Translations under genes and position numbers: made by a program
In this document: one piece after another, positions 50,353 to 58,606 of the stretch
Position numbering within the stretch: the stretch's first letter is position 1
Layout: each line of letters begins with the position of its first letter
The notes under the pieces: generated by a model
Databases searched by the model: none
What the model was told of the DNA's origin: nothing
The model's input: the letters and a program-made list of their open reading frames with translations, nothing else
NCBI RefSeq assembly: GCF_007856155.1
Contig: NZ_CP042266.1
Coordinates: 5,394,001-5,458,000 of the forward strand
Length of the DNA stretch: 64,000 nt
DNA from: Streptomyces qinzhouensis
Lineage (GTDB): Bacteria; Actinomycetota; Actinomycetes; Streptomycetales; Streptomycetaceae
Reading direction: 5' to 3'

Positions 50353-50925
50353 TCAGCGTTCGCCGCCCGGGACCCACAGCACGTCGCCGCGCTCCTTGTT
50401 CGCCGTCCTGGCCAGGATGAACAGCAGATCCGACAGCCGGTTGAGATAGGTCGCCGTCAGCGGGTTCATCGTCTCGCCGTGGACCTCCAGCGCCGCCCAG
50501 GTGGACCGCTCGGCCCGGCGTACGACCGTACAGGCCTGGTGCAGCAGGGCCGCGCCGGGAGTGCCGCCGGGCAGGATGAAGCTGCGGAGCTTCTCGAGCG
50601 AGGCGAGGAAGTGGTCGCAGTCCTTCTCCAGCCGGTCGACGTAGAACTGTTCCACCCGCAGGGGCGGGTACTTCGGGTTCTCGGTGACCGGGGTGGACAG
50701 ATCGGCGCCGACGTCGAAGAGGTCGTTCTGGATCCGGACGAGGACGGTGACGACCTCCTCCGCCAGCCCGCCCAGCGCCACCGCGGTGCCCAGGACGGCG
50801 TTCGCCTCGTTGGCGTCGGCATAGGCGGCGATACGGAGATCGGTCTTGGGCGCCCGGCTCATATCCCCGAGGGCGGTGGTGCCGTCGTCGCCGGTCCGGG
50901 TGTAGATACGCGTCAGATTCACCAT
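50353..50925 (-). CDS. Cob(I)yrinic acid a,c-diamide adenosyltransferase (PduO type)
   Basis: The enzyme moves the adenosyl group of ATP onto cobalt(I), making coenzyme B12. ATG 50925 lies six bases downstream of a TACGCT -10, so the mRNA is probably leaderless. The 190-residue product has YTRTGDDGTTALGDMSRAPK (ATP site), AYADANEANAVLG, ILPGGTPGAALLHQACTVVRRAER and a C-terminal NRLSDLLFILART. It is divergent from the TetR gene. Confidence 0.93.
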   Translation of the reverse strand: MVNLTRIYTRTGDDGTTALGDMSRAPKTDLRIAAYADANEANAVLGTAVALGGLAEEVVTVLVRIQNDLFDVGADLSTPVTENPKYPPLRVEQFYVDRLEKDCDHFLASLEKLRSFILPGGTPGAALLHQACTVVRRAERSTWAALEVHGETMNPLTATYLNRLSDLLFILARTANKERGDVLWVPGGER

Positions 50926-50931
50926 GGGCCC

Positions 50932-50937
50932 AGCGTA
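50932..50937 (-). promoter_or_regulatory. -10 for a leaderless adenosyltransferase mRNA
   Basis: TACGCT ends six bases before the ATG on the reverse strand, so transcription should begin at or next to the start codon. No ribosome site fits in the space. The -35 is weak. Confidence 0.45.
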
Positions 50938-51049
50938 ATGACGTCGCCGGGGGCCGGGCACGGGGCCGGCCGGGCCATGGCGGGTGGCGAGCGTCCGGGT
51001 CAGCGCGGACATGCTGATGACGGGCATGGCCCCAGCGAAGCAGAGGCCC

Positions 51050-51120
51050 GGAAAATTTGCAATGGACTTAAAAATTTCAGTGTCATCAAAAATGGACTCC
51101 ACTGCGGGAACCGGTACGCT
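51050..51120 (+). promoter_or_regulatory. AT-rich promoter/operator of the TetR gene
   Basis: About 60 bases are unusually A/T-rich. AATGGACT occurs twice, at 51061 and 51091, exactly 30 bases apart, with AAAATTT and AAAAATTT between. TGGACT (51093-51098) and TACGCT (51115-51120), 16 bases apart, make a -35/-10 pair. The ATG is six bases after the -10, so the mRNA is probably leaderless. The repeats are the likely binding sites of the TetR protein itself. Confidence 0.55.
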
Positions 51121-51126
51121 GACGGT

Positions 51127-51768
51127 ATGGGTGAAGGGCTGAGGGAGCGCAAGAAGGCACAGACCCGGCGGCATATCTCCGACACGGCCACCGGACTCTT
51201 CCTGGACCGCGGCTTCGACGCCGTCACCATCGCCGAGATCGCCGAGGCCGCCGAGGTCTCGGTCAACACCGTCTACAACTACTTCGCCACCAAAGAGGAC
51301 CTCTTCCTCGACCGCGGCGACGAACTCGTCGCCAGGCTCTCCCGTTGGGTGCGCGGCCGGGACCCGGGGGAGTCGGCGGCCGCCGCCGTACTGCGCGAAC
51401 TGCGCGCCGAGGTCGAGTCGGTCTCGCCCCGGGTCGGACTGACACCGGGTCATGAACGCTTTCTGCTGGTCGTCCAGGAGGCGGCCACCCTGCGCGCCGG
51501 GCTCGCCCGGCTCCAGCAGCGCGCCGTGGAACTGCTCGAAGAGACCCTGCGCGAGGAGACCGGCGCCGCCGCCGGGGATCCGCTGCCCGCCCTGGTGGCC
51601 GGGCAGATCGACTGGATCCACCAGTCCGTCATGGACACCGTGCGCCGCGGGATGACGGCCGGCCGCACCCCCGAGGACGTCTCCGCCGCCACCATCGGCG
51701 CCATCGACGAGATCGAATCCCTCCTCGGCGGACGGGTCCTCGGCTACGCCGTACGCGGCACCGGATGA
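51127..51768 (+). CDS. TetR-family transcriptional regulator
   Basis: The 213-residue product has a clear N-terminal helix-turn-helix (AEIAEAAEVSVNTVYNYFATKEDLF, about residues 30-55) and a helical ligand domain. A larger frame continues upstream but lacks coding character; ATG 51127 gives the normal TetR length. The operator-like repeats in its own promoter suggest self-repression and perhaps control of the divergent adenosyltransferase gene. The ligand is unknown. Confidence 0.9.
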   Translation: MGEGLRERKKAQTRRHISDTATGLFLDRGFDAVTIAEIAEAAEVSVNTVYNYFATKEDLFLDRGDELVARLSRWVRGRDPGESAAAAVLRELRAEVESVSPRVGLTPGHERFLLVVQEAATLRAGLARLQQRAVELLEETLREETGAAAGDPLPALVAGQIDWIHQSVMDTVRRGMTAGRTPEDVSAATIGAIDEIESLLGGRVLGYAVRGTG

Positions 51769-51928
51769 ACCTCCGGTGAACCACCGCTCCCCGCCGCACC
51801 GGACCCCGCGGGTGTGAAGTCCGCCCGACGGAGCGTGACGCGCATCTCTTCGGCGCCACAGCGCCGCCCATGGGCGCTAACCTCCGCCGAGAGGCGAAAA
51901 GTGAACGACTGTTAATAAGGGGTGTCGC

Positions 51929-52777
51929 GTGGCCGGGAAGCTCGCCGTCATCGGGGCCGGACTCATGGGGTCCGGTATCGCACAGGTCTCCGCCCAGGCG
52001 GGCTGGGACGTCGTCCTGCGCGATATCACCGACGAGGCCCTCACCCGCGGCACCGACGGCATCAAGGCGTCGTACGACAAGTTCGTCGCCAAGGGGAAGC
52101 TGGCCGCCGCGGACGCCGAGGCCGCCCTCGGCCGGATCACCACCACGACCGATCTCGAAGCGGTCGCCGACGCGGACCTCGTCGTCGAGGCCGTCTTCGA
52201 GAAGCTGGAGGTCAAGCACGAGATCTTCCGGGCGCTCGACAAGCTCGTCCGGGACGATGCGGTGCTCGCCTCCAACACCTCCGCCATCCCCATCACCAAG
52301 ATCGCGGCGGCCACCGCCCGCCCGGAACGGGTGGTCGGGGTCCACTTCTTCTCGCCGGTGCCGATGATGCAGCTCGTCGAACTGGTCCGCGGCTACAAGA
52401 CCAGCGACGAAGCCCTCGCCACCGCACGGAGGTTCGCCGAGTCCGTCGGCAAGACCTGCATCGTGGTCAACCGGGACGTCGCCGGATTCGTGACCACCCG
52501 GCTGATCTCGGCGCTGGTCGTGGAGGCCGTCAAACTGTACGAGAACGGCGTCGCCTCCGCCGAGGACATCGACCTCGCCTGCAAGCTGGGCTTCGGCCAT
52601 GCGATGGGGCCGCTGGCCACCACCGACCTCACCGGTGTGGACGTCCTGATGCACGCCACCGGCAACATCTACACCGAGTGCCAGGACGAGAAGTTCGCCC
52701 CGCCGGAGCTGATGCGCCGGATGGTGGACGCGGGTGACATCGGACGCAAGAGCGGGCAGGGCTTCTACACGTACTGA
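51929..52777 (+). CDS. 3-hydroxybutyryl-CoA dehydrogenase
   Basis: This NAD(P)-dependent enzyme interconverts 3-hydroxybutyryl-CoA and acetoacetyl-CoA. GTG 51929 follows AAGGGGTG. The 282-residue product has the dinucleotide loop VIGAGLMGSGIAQV, catalytic SNTSAIPIT and HFFSPVPMMQLVE (His), GFVTTRLISALVVEAVKL and the end GDIGRKSGQGFYTY. TAACCT about 50 bases upstream could be the -10. It may serve fatty-acid or polyketide precursor (butyryl-CoA) routes. Confidence 0.95.
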   Translation: MAGKLAVIGAGLMGSGIAQVSAQAGWDVVLRDITDEALTRGTDGIKASYDKFVAKGKLAAADAEAALGRITTTTDLEAVADADLVVEAVFEKLEVKHEIFRALDKLVRDDAVLASNTSAIPITKIAAATARPERVVGVHFFSPVPMMQLVELVRGYKTSDEALATARRFAESVGKTCIVVNRDVAGFVTTRLISALVVEAVKLYENGVASAEDIDLACKLGFGHAMGPLATTDLTGVDVLMHATGNIYTECQDEKFAPPELMRRMVDAGDIGRKSGQGFYTY

Positions 52778-53122
52778 CGCGTCCGGACGCCGGTCGGTGC
52801 GGACGAACCCATCGAGCTGACACCGGAGTACGGGCCGCCCCCGGCGGCTCGTACCGGCCGGGCCGCCGGGCCCTTCGATCACCCTTCGGAGTGATTTCGG
52901 TATCGGTTCGCTTACAACCAGCAACCGTGCGGCCCGTAATGCAGTCAGTTGATGGAGAACCGCAGTGGACTGACGGAACCGCACGGACGGGACGGCACTG
53001 ACGGAACCGGCAGGGCCGACCCGGACGGACCGAGCCGCCGGGGGGACCTCCTTCCTACGCCTGGCGGCGTGGGGCCCCAGCGGCCGGACGAACGAAAGCC
53101 GAAGCACTCTCGGGGAGCGCAT
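52778..53122 (+). other. Intergenic region before the STAS gene
   Basis: No gene is supported in these 345 bases. A piece of the intergenic repeat family (CTACGCCTGGCGGCGTGGGG) occurs near 53056, shared with the cluster at 53.5-54 kb. I found no secure promoter. Confidence 0.5.
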
Positions 53123-53446
53123 ATGCACATCAGGGGCGACCACACCGAGCTGGTCGTCGGGGGCCGCCTCGACGTCCGCAGCGCGGCGGACGCCCGTACG
53201 GTCCTGCACACGGCCGTCGACGACGGGGACGGGGACCTGGTGCTCGACCTCACCGGCCTCGACTCCTGGGACGCCACCGGGCTCGGGGTCATCATGGGCG
53301 CCCACCGCCGGGCCGGCCGCTGCGGACGGCGGCTCGTGCTGCGCGGAGTGCCGCCGCAGATGCAGCGGTTGCTGGTCGCCACCCGGCTGCACCGCATTCT
53401 CGCCATCGAGGGCGGCCTCGCCGCGGAATCGCTTCCGCGGGTCTGA
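53123..53446 (+). CDS. STAS-domain protein (anti-sigma factor antagonist-like)
   Basis: ATG 53123 follows GGGGAG. The 107-residue product is a single STAS domain: HTELVVGGRLDVRSAADART, LVLDLTGLDSWDATGLGVI and GRRLVLRGVPPQMQRLL. In anti-sigma antagonists a Ser follows the conserved Asp and is phosphorylated by the partner kinase; here it is Ala51 (D50-A51-T52-G53). The protein may therefore be always active, or use Thr52, or lack this cycle. No anti-sigma kinase gene is near. Confidence 0.85.
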   Translation: MHIRGDHTELVVGGRLDVRSAADARTVLHTAVDDGDGDLVLDLTGLDSWDATGLGVIMGAHRRAGRCGRRLVLRGVPPQMQRLLVATRLHRILAIEGGLAAESLPRV

Positions 53447-54279
53447 GCGCGGGGGCGCTGCCGCGGGGGCGTGGGGTGCGGGGGCGCGCCGTGCTTGGTT
53501 CCGGTGGGGTACCGGCCGCGGGCCGCCTGTGGTTGCTCGCGCAGTTCCGCCCCCTATGCCTTCGGCAATGGGGGGACCCCCAGCGCCCCTACGCCTGGCG
53601 GCGTGGGGGGACCTCCGACACCCCTTATGCCTTCGGCATGGGGAGAGACCCCCAGCGCTTTCGGGTACCTCGGTCCAGGCCCTCCAGAAGAGCGCCGATA
53701 CCCGGCGCGGTAGGGCTGTAACGCGGCTGCGGGCCGACCGTGGTTGCTCGCGCAGTTCCTCGCGCCCCTTATGCCTTCGGCAATGGGGGGACCCCCAGCG
53801 CTTTCGGGTACTTCGGTCCAGGCCCTCCAGAAGAGCGCCGATACCCGGCGCGGTGGGGCCGTAACGCGGCTGCGGGCCGTCTGTGGTTGTTCGCGCAGTT
53901 CCTCGCGCCCCTTATGCCTTCGGCAATGGGGGGACCCCCAGCGCCCCCTACGCCTGGCGGCGTGGTGGGACCGCCGGTACCCCCTACGCCTTCGGCATGG
54001 CGCCCCAGCGCCCCCCGCGGGGGCCCGGTGCCGTCTGGGGGTGGGTGGGGGCGCGTTGGGCGCGAGCCGCGGCGGTCCCCGATTTCTCATGGGATCGTGA
54101 CCTCGCGGACCGCGCGGCACCCCCCGGGTGGGGGGATACCCTGCCACCGTCAAGAGTTCGGTTCCGGCCGTCGCCCCGAGCCGCGCGGCGGTCGGCCGGA
54201 CAAGGACGGCCGGCCCGGGACCGGACGGGAGACCGCGCGAGCGCGGAGCCGGGGCCGGGGCCGGGGAACAAGGGAGCCA
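53447..54279. repeat. Cluster of Streptomyces intergenic repeats with a 143-bp tandem unit
   Basis: No gene is supported in 830 bases. The unit TGGTTG(C/T)TCGCGCAGTTCC begins at 53530, 53741 and 53884. The last two are 143 bases apart, and a segment starting GCGCTTTCGGGTAC recurs at 53655 and 53798, also 143 bases apart. Inside are short hairpins (TATGCCTTCGGCA, GGGGGGACCCCC, CTACGCCTGGCGGCGTGG). The short open frames here are made of these repeats and read alike, so they are not genes. Confidence 0.8.
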
Positions 54280-56898
54280 ATGAAGCCGAGGGAGCCGATG
54301 AACAGGGCCAGTTCCGGCGGGAGCGGCGGCGCGCCGCGCGCCCCGCGCGACCCCGCCGTGGAGAGCTTCGCCCACCCCGCGCCCGCGCCCGTCCGCACCA
54401 CCCCGGTCGTCGCGGGCGACTTCCTGCTCACCGTCAACCCCCTCGACGGCAGCGAGATCGTCCTCCGCCCGCCCGGCGGCGCCCCCGCGGACCAGAACTG
54501 GCCGGCCCCGCCCGAGCGGCGGACCGCCGCCGAACGCGCCGCCCACGAACGGGCCGGAGCACCGCCCGTACCCTCGGGTCCGGCGTTGCCGCGCCCCGCG
54601 CTCGCCGAACGCGACGAGGTACGCGAACGCCTCACCCGGCTGCTCGGCCGCGGCCGCTCCGTACGGCTCACCGGCCCGCCCGGCTCCGGCCGCACCGCCC
54701 TGCTCGACCTCGTCGCCCAGGACTGCGCCGGCCTCGCCCCCGACGGTGTGATCCGGCTCAACGGGCTCCACCGCACCGCCGGTGAGCTGCTGCACGCCCT
54801 GTTCGCCGCCGTGCACCGCAGCGAGCGGCACCGGCCCGACCGCGCCGCACTCCTCGCCGAGGTCGCCCGGATCGGCGCCGTCGTCGTCCTCGACGACTTC
54901 GACGGACCCACGGCCGCACTGACGGAACTCCTCGACGCGGCACCCGAATGCGCCTTCCTCATCGCCGCCGCCCCGGCCCCGCCCGAGCCCGGCGACGAAC
55001 CGCACGGCCCCCGCATCGACGAGGCCGAACTCGAAGGCCTCAGCCGCGCCGGCGCCCTCGGCCTCCTCGCCCGGCTCGTCGACCGCGACCTCACCGAGGA
55101 CGAGCGCAACTGGGCGGGCGACCTCTGGTTCGAGTCCGAGGGGCTGCCGCTGCGCTTCGTCCAGGCCGGCGCCCTGCTGCGGCAGAGCGACGAACTGCGC
55201 GTCGACCCCGAGACCGCGGCGGACGCCTCCCCCTTCGAAGGCACCCGCACCACCGCCGTACGGCTTCCGACACTCGGTCAGGGCGCGGCACCCGCGGCCC
55301 TCCTCGCGTCCCGGCTCAGCGAGAGCGCGCGCGAGACCCTGCGGCTCGCCGTCGCCCTCGGCGGCGAGGTGCCGCACCAAGCGCATCTGCCCGCCCTCAT
55401 CGACGACACCCACGCCGACAGCGCCCTCGGCGAACTGACGGCCTGTGGGCTGCTCTCGCCCGCCGGACCCCGCTACCGGCTCGCCCCCGGCGCGCTCGAC
55501 CAGCTGAAGGAGAAGGGGTACGGCCCCGATCCCGGCACCGACGGCACCGGCGCCGTCACGGACCGCGCCCACACCGCCGCCCGGCACTACGCCTGGTGGA
55601 CCGCGCACCCCTCGGTGACCGCCGAACGCGTCGTCGTCGAGGCCGATGCCGTACTCGCCGCCCTGGCCGCCCTGCTGACGGGCCGGGTGCCCGGACGGCT
55701 CAGCACCGCCGTACGGCTCGCGCGGGCCGCGGCCCCGGTCTTCGCCGCCGGACTGCACTGGGCGGCCTGGGAGAGCGCGCTGCGGATGGGCTCGGAGGCC
55801 GCCCGAATAGCGGGAGAGGTCGCCGAGGAGGCGTACTTCCACCACGAACTGGGCGTCCTCGCGCTCTGCACCGACAACCTCGGCCGGGCCCGCGCCGAAC
55901 TGGAAGCCTCCATCGGGCTGCGCGGGGCGCTCGCAGACAAGAACGGCACCGTCGCCGGACGCCGCGCCCTGGCCCTGGTCACCGACCGGGAGAAGCGGCC
56001 GGCGGACGGCGCCGCCGGAGCCGTCGTGCCCGCGCCCCGGGCGATCGGCCCCGGCGGCCCGGCCGCACCCCGACTGGTCCCGGTCCCCGCGCCCGTACCG
56101 CCGGCGCTGCCGGTGCCCGCACCGCGGGGCTTCCGGAAGACGGACGACGACGAGGTGGCGGCCCGGCTCGGGCCGCGCCCGGTGGAGCTCGCGGGACCGC
56201 CGGTACGGGCGGCGCTCCCCCCGGGCGCCGCGGCCATCTCGGAGCCGCTGACCGTACCGGAGGTCCTCGCCACGGCCCCGTACCCGCAGCAGGAGCCGCG
56301 CCGCCGCCGCCGGGGACTGCTGCTGGGCGGCGCCCGGCGCAATCTGGTCGCGGCGGGCGCGGGAGCGGTGCTCGTCGCCGTCCTGGGCACCGTTCTCACC
56401 TTCACCCCGGCGTCCGAGGAGCAGGACCCGCCCGGTACCCGGGTCGACACCGGTGACTCCGTGCCCGACGAGGACCTCCGCGAGGACGGACCGCCGGCGG
56501 CGGAACCCGCCCCGCAGGACGACCCGGTGATCGGCGACCCGACCCGGCAGCCGTCCCGCACCCCGTCGCCCGGACCGTCCGCCTCGCCGTCGGCCTCGGC
56601 TTCACGGGAGCCGGGCCGGGAGACCTCCCGGCCGCCGCAGTCCCCGTCGCCCGAGGACCCGCCGCCGAGCCGGTCGACGCCTCCGAAGCCCTCGGACAGC
56701 GGCGGCCCGTCGCCGTCGGATTCGCCCGACCCGTCGGACAGCGCCACCCCGCCGGAGTCCCCCGGGCCGTCGGAGAGCGAGAGCTCCAAGCCGCCGACGG
56801 CGGTCTCCGAATCGGCGTCCGACGCCGCCCCGCCCGACCCCTCGGTGTCCGGCACCCCGGCCCCGGAGCCGGACTCCGGCTCCCCGTCGGCGGGCTGA
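54280..56898 (+). CDS. Membrane-anchored P-loop ATPase (STAND-like) with Ser/Pro tail
   Basis: The start is ATG 54280 (ATG 54298 is also possible; both have GGGAG close by). The 872-residue product has a disordered N-terminus, then a P-loop ATPase domain (about 105-330) with GPPGSGRTALLDLV and Walker B IGAVVVLDDFDG. A helical region with tetratricopeptide-like pairs follows (about 430-570). A single membrane helix (about 685-705, LVAAGAGAVLVAVLGTVLTF) and an extracellular Ser/Pro/Asp-rich tail of about 160 residues end the protein. This resembles STAND signalling ATPases, but I see no known effector domain. Role unknown. Confidence 0.7.
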   Translation: MKPREPMNRASSGGSGGAPRAPRDPAVESFAHPAPAPVRTTPVVAGDFLLTVNPLDGSEIVLRPPGGAPADQNWPAPPERRTAAERAAHERAGAPPVPSGPALPRPALAERDEVRERLTRLLGRGRSVRLTGPPGSGRTALLDLVAQDCAGLAPDGVIRLNGLHRTAGELLHALFAAVHRSERHRPDRAALLAEVARIGAVVVLDDFDGPTAALTELLDAAPECAFLIAAAPAPPEPGDEPHGPRIDEAELEGLSRAGALGLLARLVDRDLTEDERNWAGDLWFESEGLPLRFVQAGALLRQSDELRVDPETAADASPFEGTRTTAVRLPTLGQGAAPAALLASRLSESARETLRLAVALGGEVPHQAHLPALIDDTHADSALGELTACGLLSPAGPRYRLAPGALDQLKEKGYGPDPGTDGTGAVTDRAHTAARHYAWWTAHPSVTAERVVVEADAVLAALAALLTGRVPGRLSTAVRLARAAAPVFAAGLHWAAWESALRMGSEAARIAGEVAEEAYFHHELGVLALCTDNLGRARAELEASIGLRGALADKNGTVAGRRALALVTDREKRPADGAAGAVVPAPRAIGPGGPAAPRLVPVPAPVPPALPVPAPRGFRKTDDDEVAARLGPRPVELAGPPVRAALPPGAAAISEPLTVPEVLATAPYPQQEPRRRRRGLLLGGARRNLVAAGAGAVLVAVLGTVLTFTPASEEQDPPGTRVDTGDSVPDEDLREDGPPAAEPAPQDDPVIGDPTRQPSRTPSPGPSASPSASASREPGRETSRPPQSPSPEDPPPSRSTPPKPSDSGGPSPSDSPDPSDSATPPESPGPSESESSKPPTAVSESASDAAPPDPSVSGTPAPEPDSGSPSAG

Positions 56899-56904
56899 CA
56901 CCAC

Positions 56905-56926
56905 GGCGGTACGGGGCCGTACCGCC
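56905..56926. terminator. Hairpin between convergent genes
   Basis: GGCGGTACGG and CCGTACCGCC form a perfect 10-bp stem with a two-base loop. It may stop transcription from both the ATPase gene and nucS. Confidence 0.6.
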
Positions 56927-56998
56927 ACCGGCTTCGGACACGGCACCGCCCCGGCCCGGGGTTCCGGGGCGGGGCGGACGTCAGGGGACGAGCCCGGG

Positions 56999-57661
56999 TC
57001 AGAACAGGCGGAGCTTGTCGTCCTCGATACCGCGCAGGGCCTCGTAGTCCAGGACGACACAGTGCATACCGCGGTCCGTCGCCAGCACCCGGGCCTGGGG
57101 CTTGATCTCCTGGGCCGCGAACACGCCGCGCACCGGCGCCAGATGCGGATCGCGGTTCAGCAGCTCCAGATAGCGGGTGAGCTGCTCCACGCCGTCGATC
57201 TCGCCCCGCCGCTTGATCTCCACGGCGACCGTGGCCCCGTCGGCGTCCCGGCAGAGGATGTCCACCGGCCCGATCGCGGTGGGGTATTCGCGGCGGATGA
57301 GCGTATAGCCGTCGCCGAGGGTCTCGATCCGGTCCGCCAGCAGCTCCTGGAGGTGCGCCTCGACACCGTCCTTGATCAGGCCGGGGTCGACCCCCAGTTC
57401 GTGCGAGGAGTCATGGAGGACTTCCTCCATGGTGATGATCAGTTTTTCGCCCGCCTTGTTGATGACCGTCCAGACGCTGCCGTCGCCCTCTTTGAGCGTG
57501 CACGGAGGGGACATCCAGTTGAGCGGTTTGTACGCCCGGTCGTCCGCGTGGACGGAGACGCTGCCGTCCGCCTTCACCAGGATCAGACGGGGAGCGGACG
57601 GGAGGTGGGCGGTGAGCCGGCCCGCGTAGTCCACGGAGCAACGGGCGATGACGAGGCGCAT
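56999..57661 (-). CDS. nucS: Endonuclease NucS (mismatch-specific)
   Basis: NucS cuts DNA at mismatches and replaces MutS/MutL repair in actinobacteria. ATG 57661 gives [16 protein letters not shown], the usual start. The 220-residue product has an N-terminal DNA-binding/dimer domain and a C-terminal RecB-like nuclease with D134 ([12 protein letters not shown]) and E148-x-K150 ([17 protein letters not shown]). The end DDKLRLF is a likely sliding-clamp binding motif. It is divergent from the conserved gene at 57970. Confidence 0.95.
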   Translation of the reverse strand: MRLVIARCSVDYAGRLTAHLPSAPRLILVKADGSVSVHADDRAYKPLNWMSPPCTLKEGDGSVWTVINKAGEKLIITMEEVLHDSSHELGVDPGLIKDGVEAHLQELLADRIETLGDGYTLIRREYPTAIGPVDILCRDADGATVAVEIKRRGEIDGVEQLTRYLELLNRDPHLAPVRGVFAAQEIKPQARVLATDRGMHCVVLDYEALRGIEDDKLRLF

Positions 57662-57969
57662 GGTCGGCAACGCTACTCGACGCACACCGCCACGCGCGAT
57701 TCCCCCTGCGCTCACCCGTCCGCACCCCCTACTGAGCTCGGCTGAGCCCCTTCGGGTCGCCCCACTTGTCCCTGTTCACTTCTGGCTGGTTGTCGGCCCA
57801 ATCTTCTGGTGCCACCGGGACGCCGCACTTACCGTGGATGCAGGAGGTTGCCGGACGCGTACTCTGCGTCGTCATGTGTCATCCGCATGCCGCTGCCATC
57901 GGGGGACCGGCCGGCGCCTTCTTCCCTGCCCGTAAGACCCCGGGATCCGGGGTCGCGAGAGGAGAACCC
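57662..57969. other. Divergent intergenic region of nucS
   Basis: These 308 bases hold no gene I support; an open frame running into the next gene from 57766 lacks a ribosome site. Promoters for nucS and for the forward gene must be here, but I could not define them. Confidence 0.5.
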
Positions 57970-58362
57970 ATGTCGCTCGACGTCTCACCGGCGCTGTTGG
58001 AACAGGCCGAGCGAGGCGAGGTCGACGAAGCCGCCTTCGTCGACTGCGTCCGGACCTCCCTGCCCTACGCATGGGAGATGATCAGCTCTCTGGTGGCCAA
58101 GCTGCAGGTCGACGGCGGGGATTTCGCCGACAACCAGACGCCGCCGCCCGACGAGCAGGCACGTGGTCAACTGCTGCGCGCGCTCGCGAGTGATGCGATA
58201 CGCGGTGCGCTCCAGCGGCACTTCGGAGTACGTCTCGCTTTCCAGAACTGCCACCGCGTCGCGGTGTTCCCGCTGGACCCGTCGGTGGACGAGCGGCTCG
58301 GCCGTTTCACTTCCTCGCGGGCGCAGCTGCTCAACCAGTCGCCGGAGTTCCGCGACTGCTGA
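57970..58362 (+). CDS. Conserved actinobacterial protein (SCO5389 family)
   Basis: ATG 57970 lies behind GAGAGGAG. The 130-residue product is soluble and acidic (SLDVSPALLEQAERGEVDEA, FVDCVRTSLPYAWEMISSLV, FGVRLAFQNCHRVAVFPLD, ending SPEFRDC). I recognise it as the small protein kept next to nucS in streptomycetes. Its function is unknown; the link to mismatch repair is only by position. Confidence 0.85.
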   Translation: MSLDVSPALLEQAERGEVDEAAFVDCVRTSLPYAWEMISSLVAKLQVDGGDFADNQTPPPDEQARGQLLRALASDAIRGALQRHFGVRLAFQNCHRVAVFPLDPSVDERLGRFTSSRAQLLNQSPEFRDC

Positions 58363-58606
58363 GACCTTGAGCGGGCGGCAGCGGAACGGCCTCGCATCGC
58401 GGGAGGTGCGGGCCGTCCGGCCAGGTGGAGGTCCCGCCACGCCGCCAGGCGCGGGCGGGTAGACGAGAGGGCTGCTCCCGTGAGCCCCCCGCCCGGGGCG
58501 GATCCCGGAGCGGGGGGAACTCGGCCGGCGGGCCGGGGCGCGGGGATGCCGGGTTGCCCGGCGGGACGGGCGCGGGCCGGGCGGCGTACCGCGCCCCGGC
58601 CCGTGC

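Noticed and set aside
50926-51060. Cobalamin riboswitch before the adenosyltransferase
   Set aside because: The likely leaderless start leaves no room for one, and no B12-box motif was found.
53471-53864. Several short forward frames with similar Arg/Pro/Gly-rich products
   Set aside because: They are translations of the intergenic repeats and have no ribosome sites.
53554-55845. 763-codon reverse-strand frame
   Set aside because: It crosses the repeat cluster and runs opposite the P-loop ATPase; the product is repetitive and lacks motifs.
57766-57969. N-terminal extension of the SCO5389-type gene
   Set aside because: The added residues have no conserved character, while ATG 57970 has a good ribosome site.
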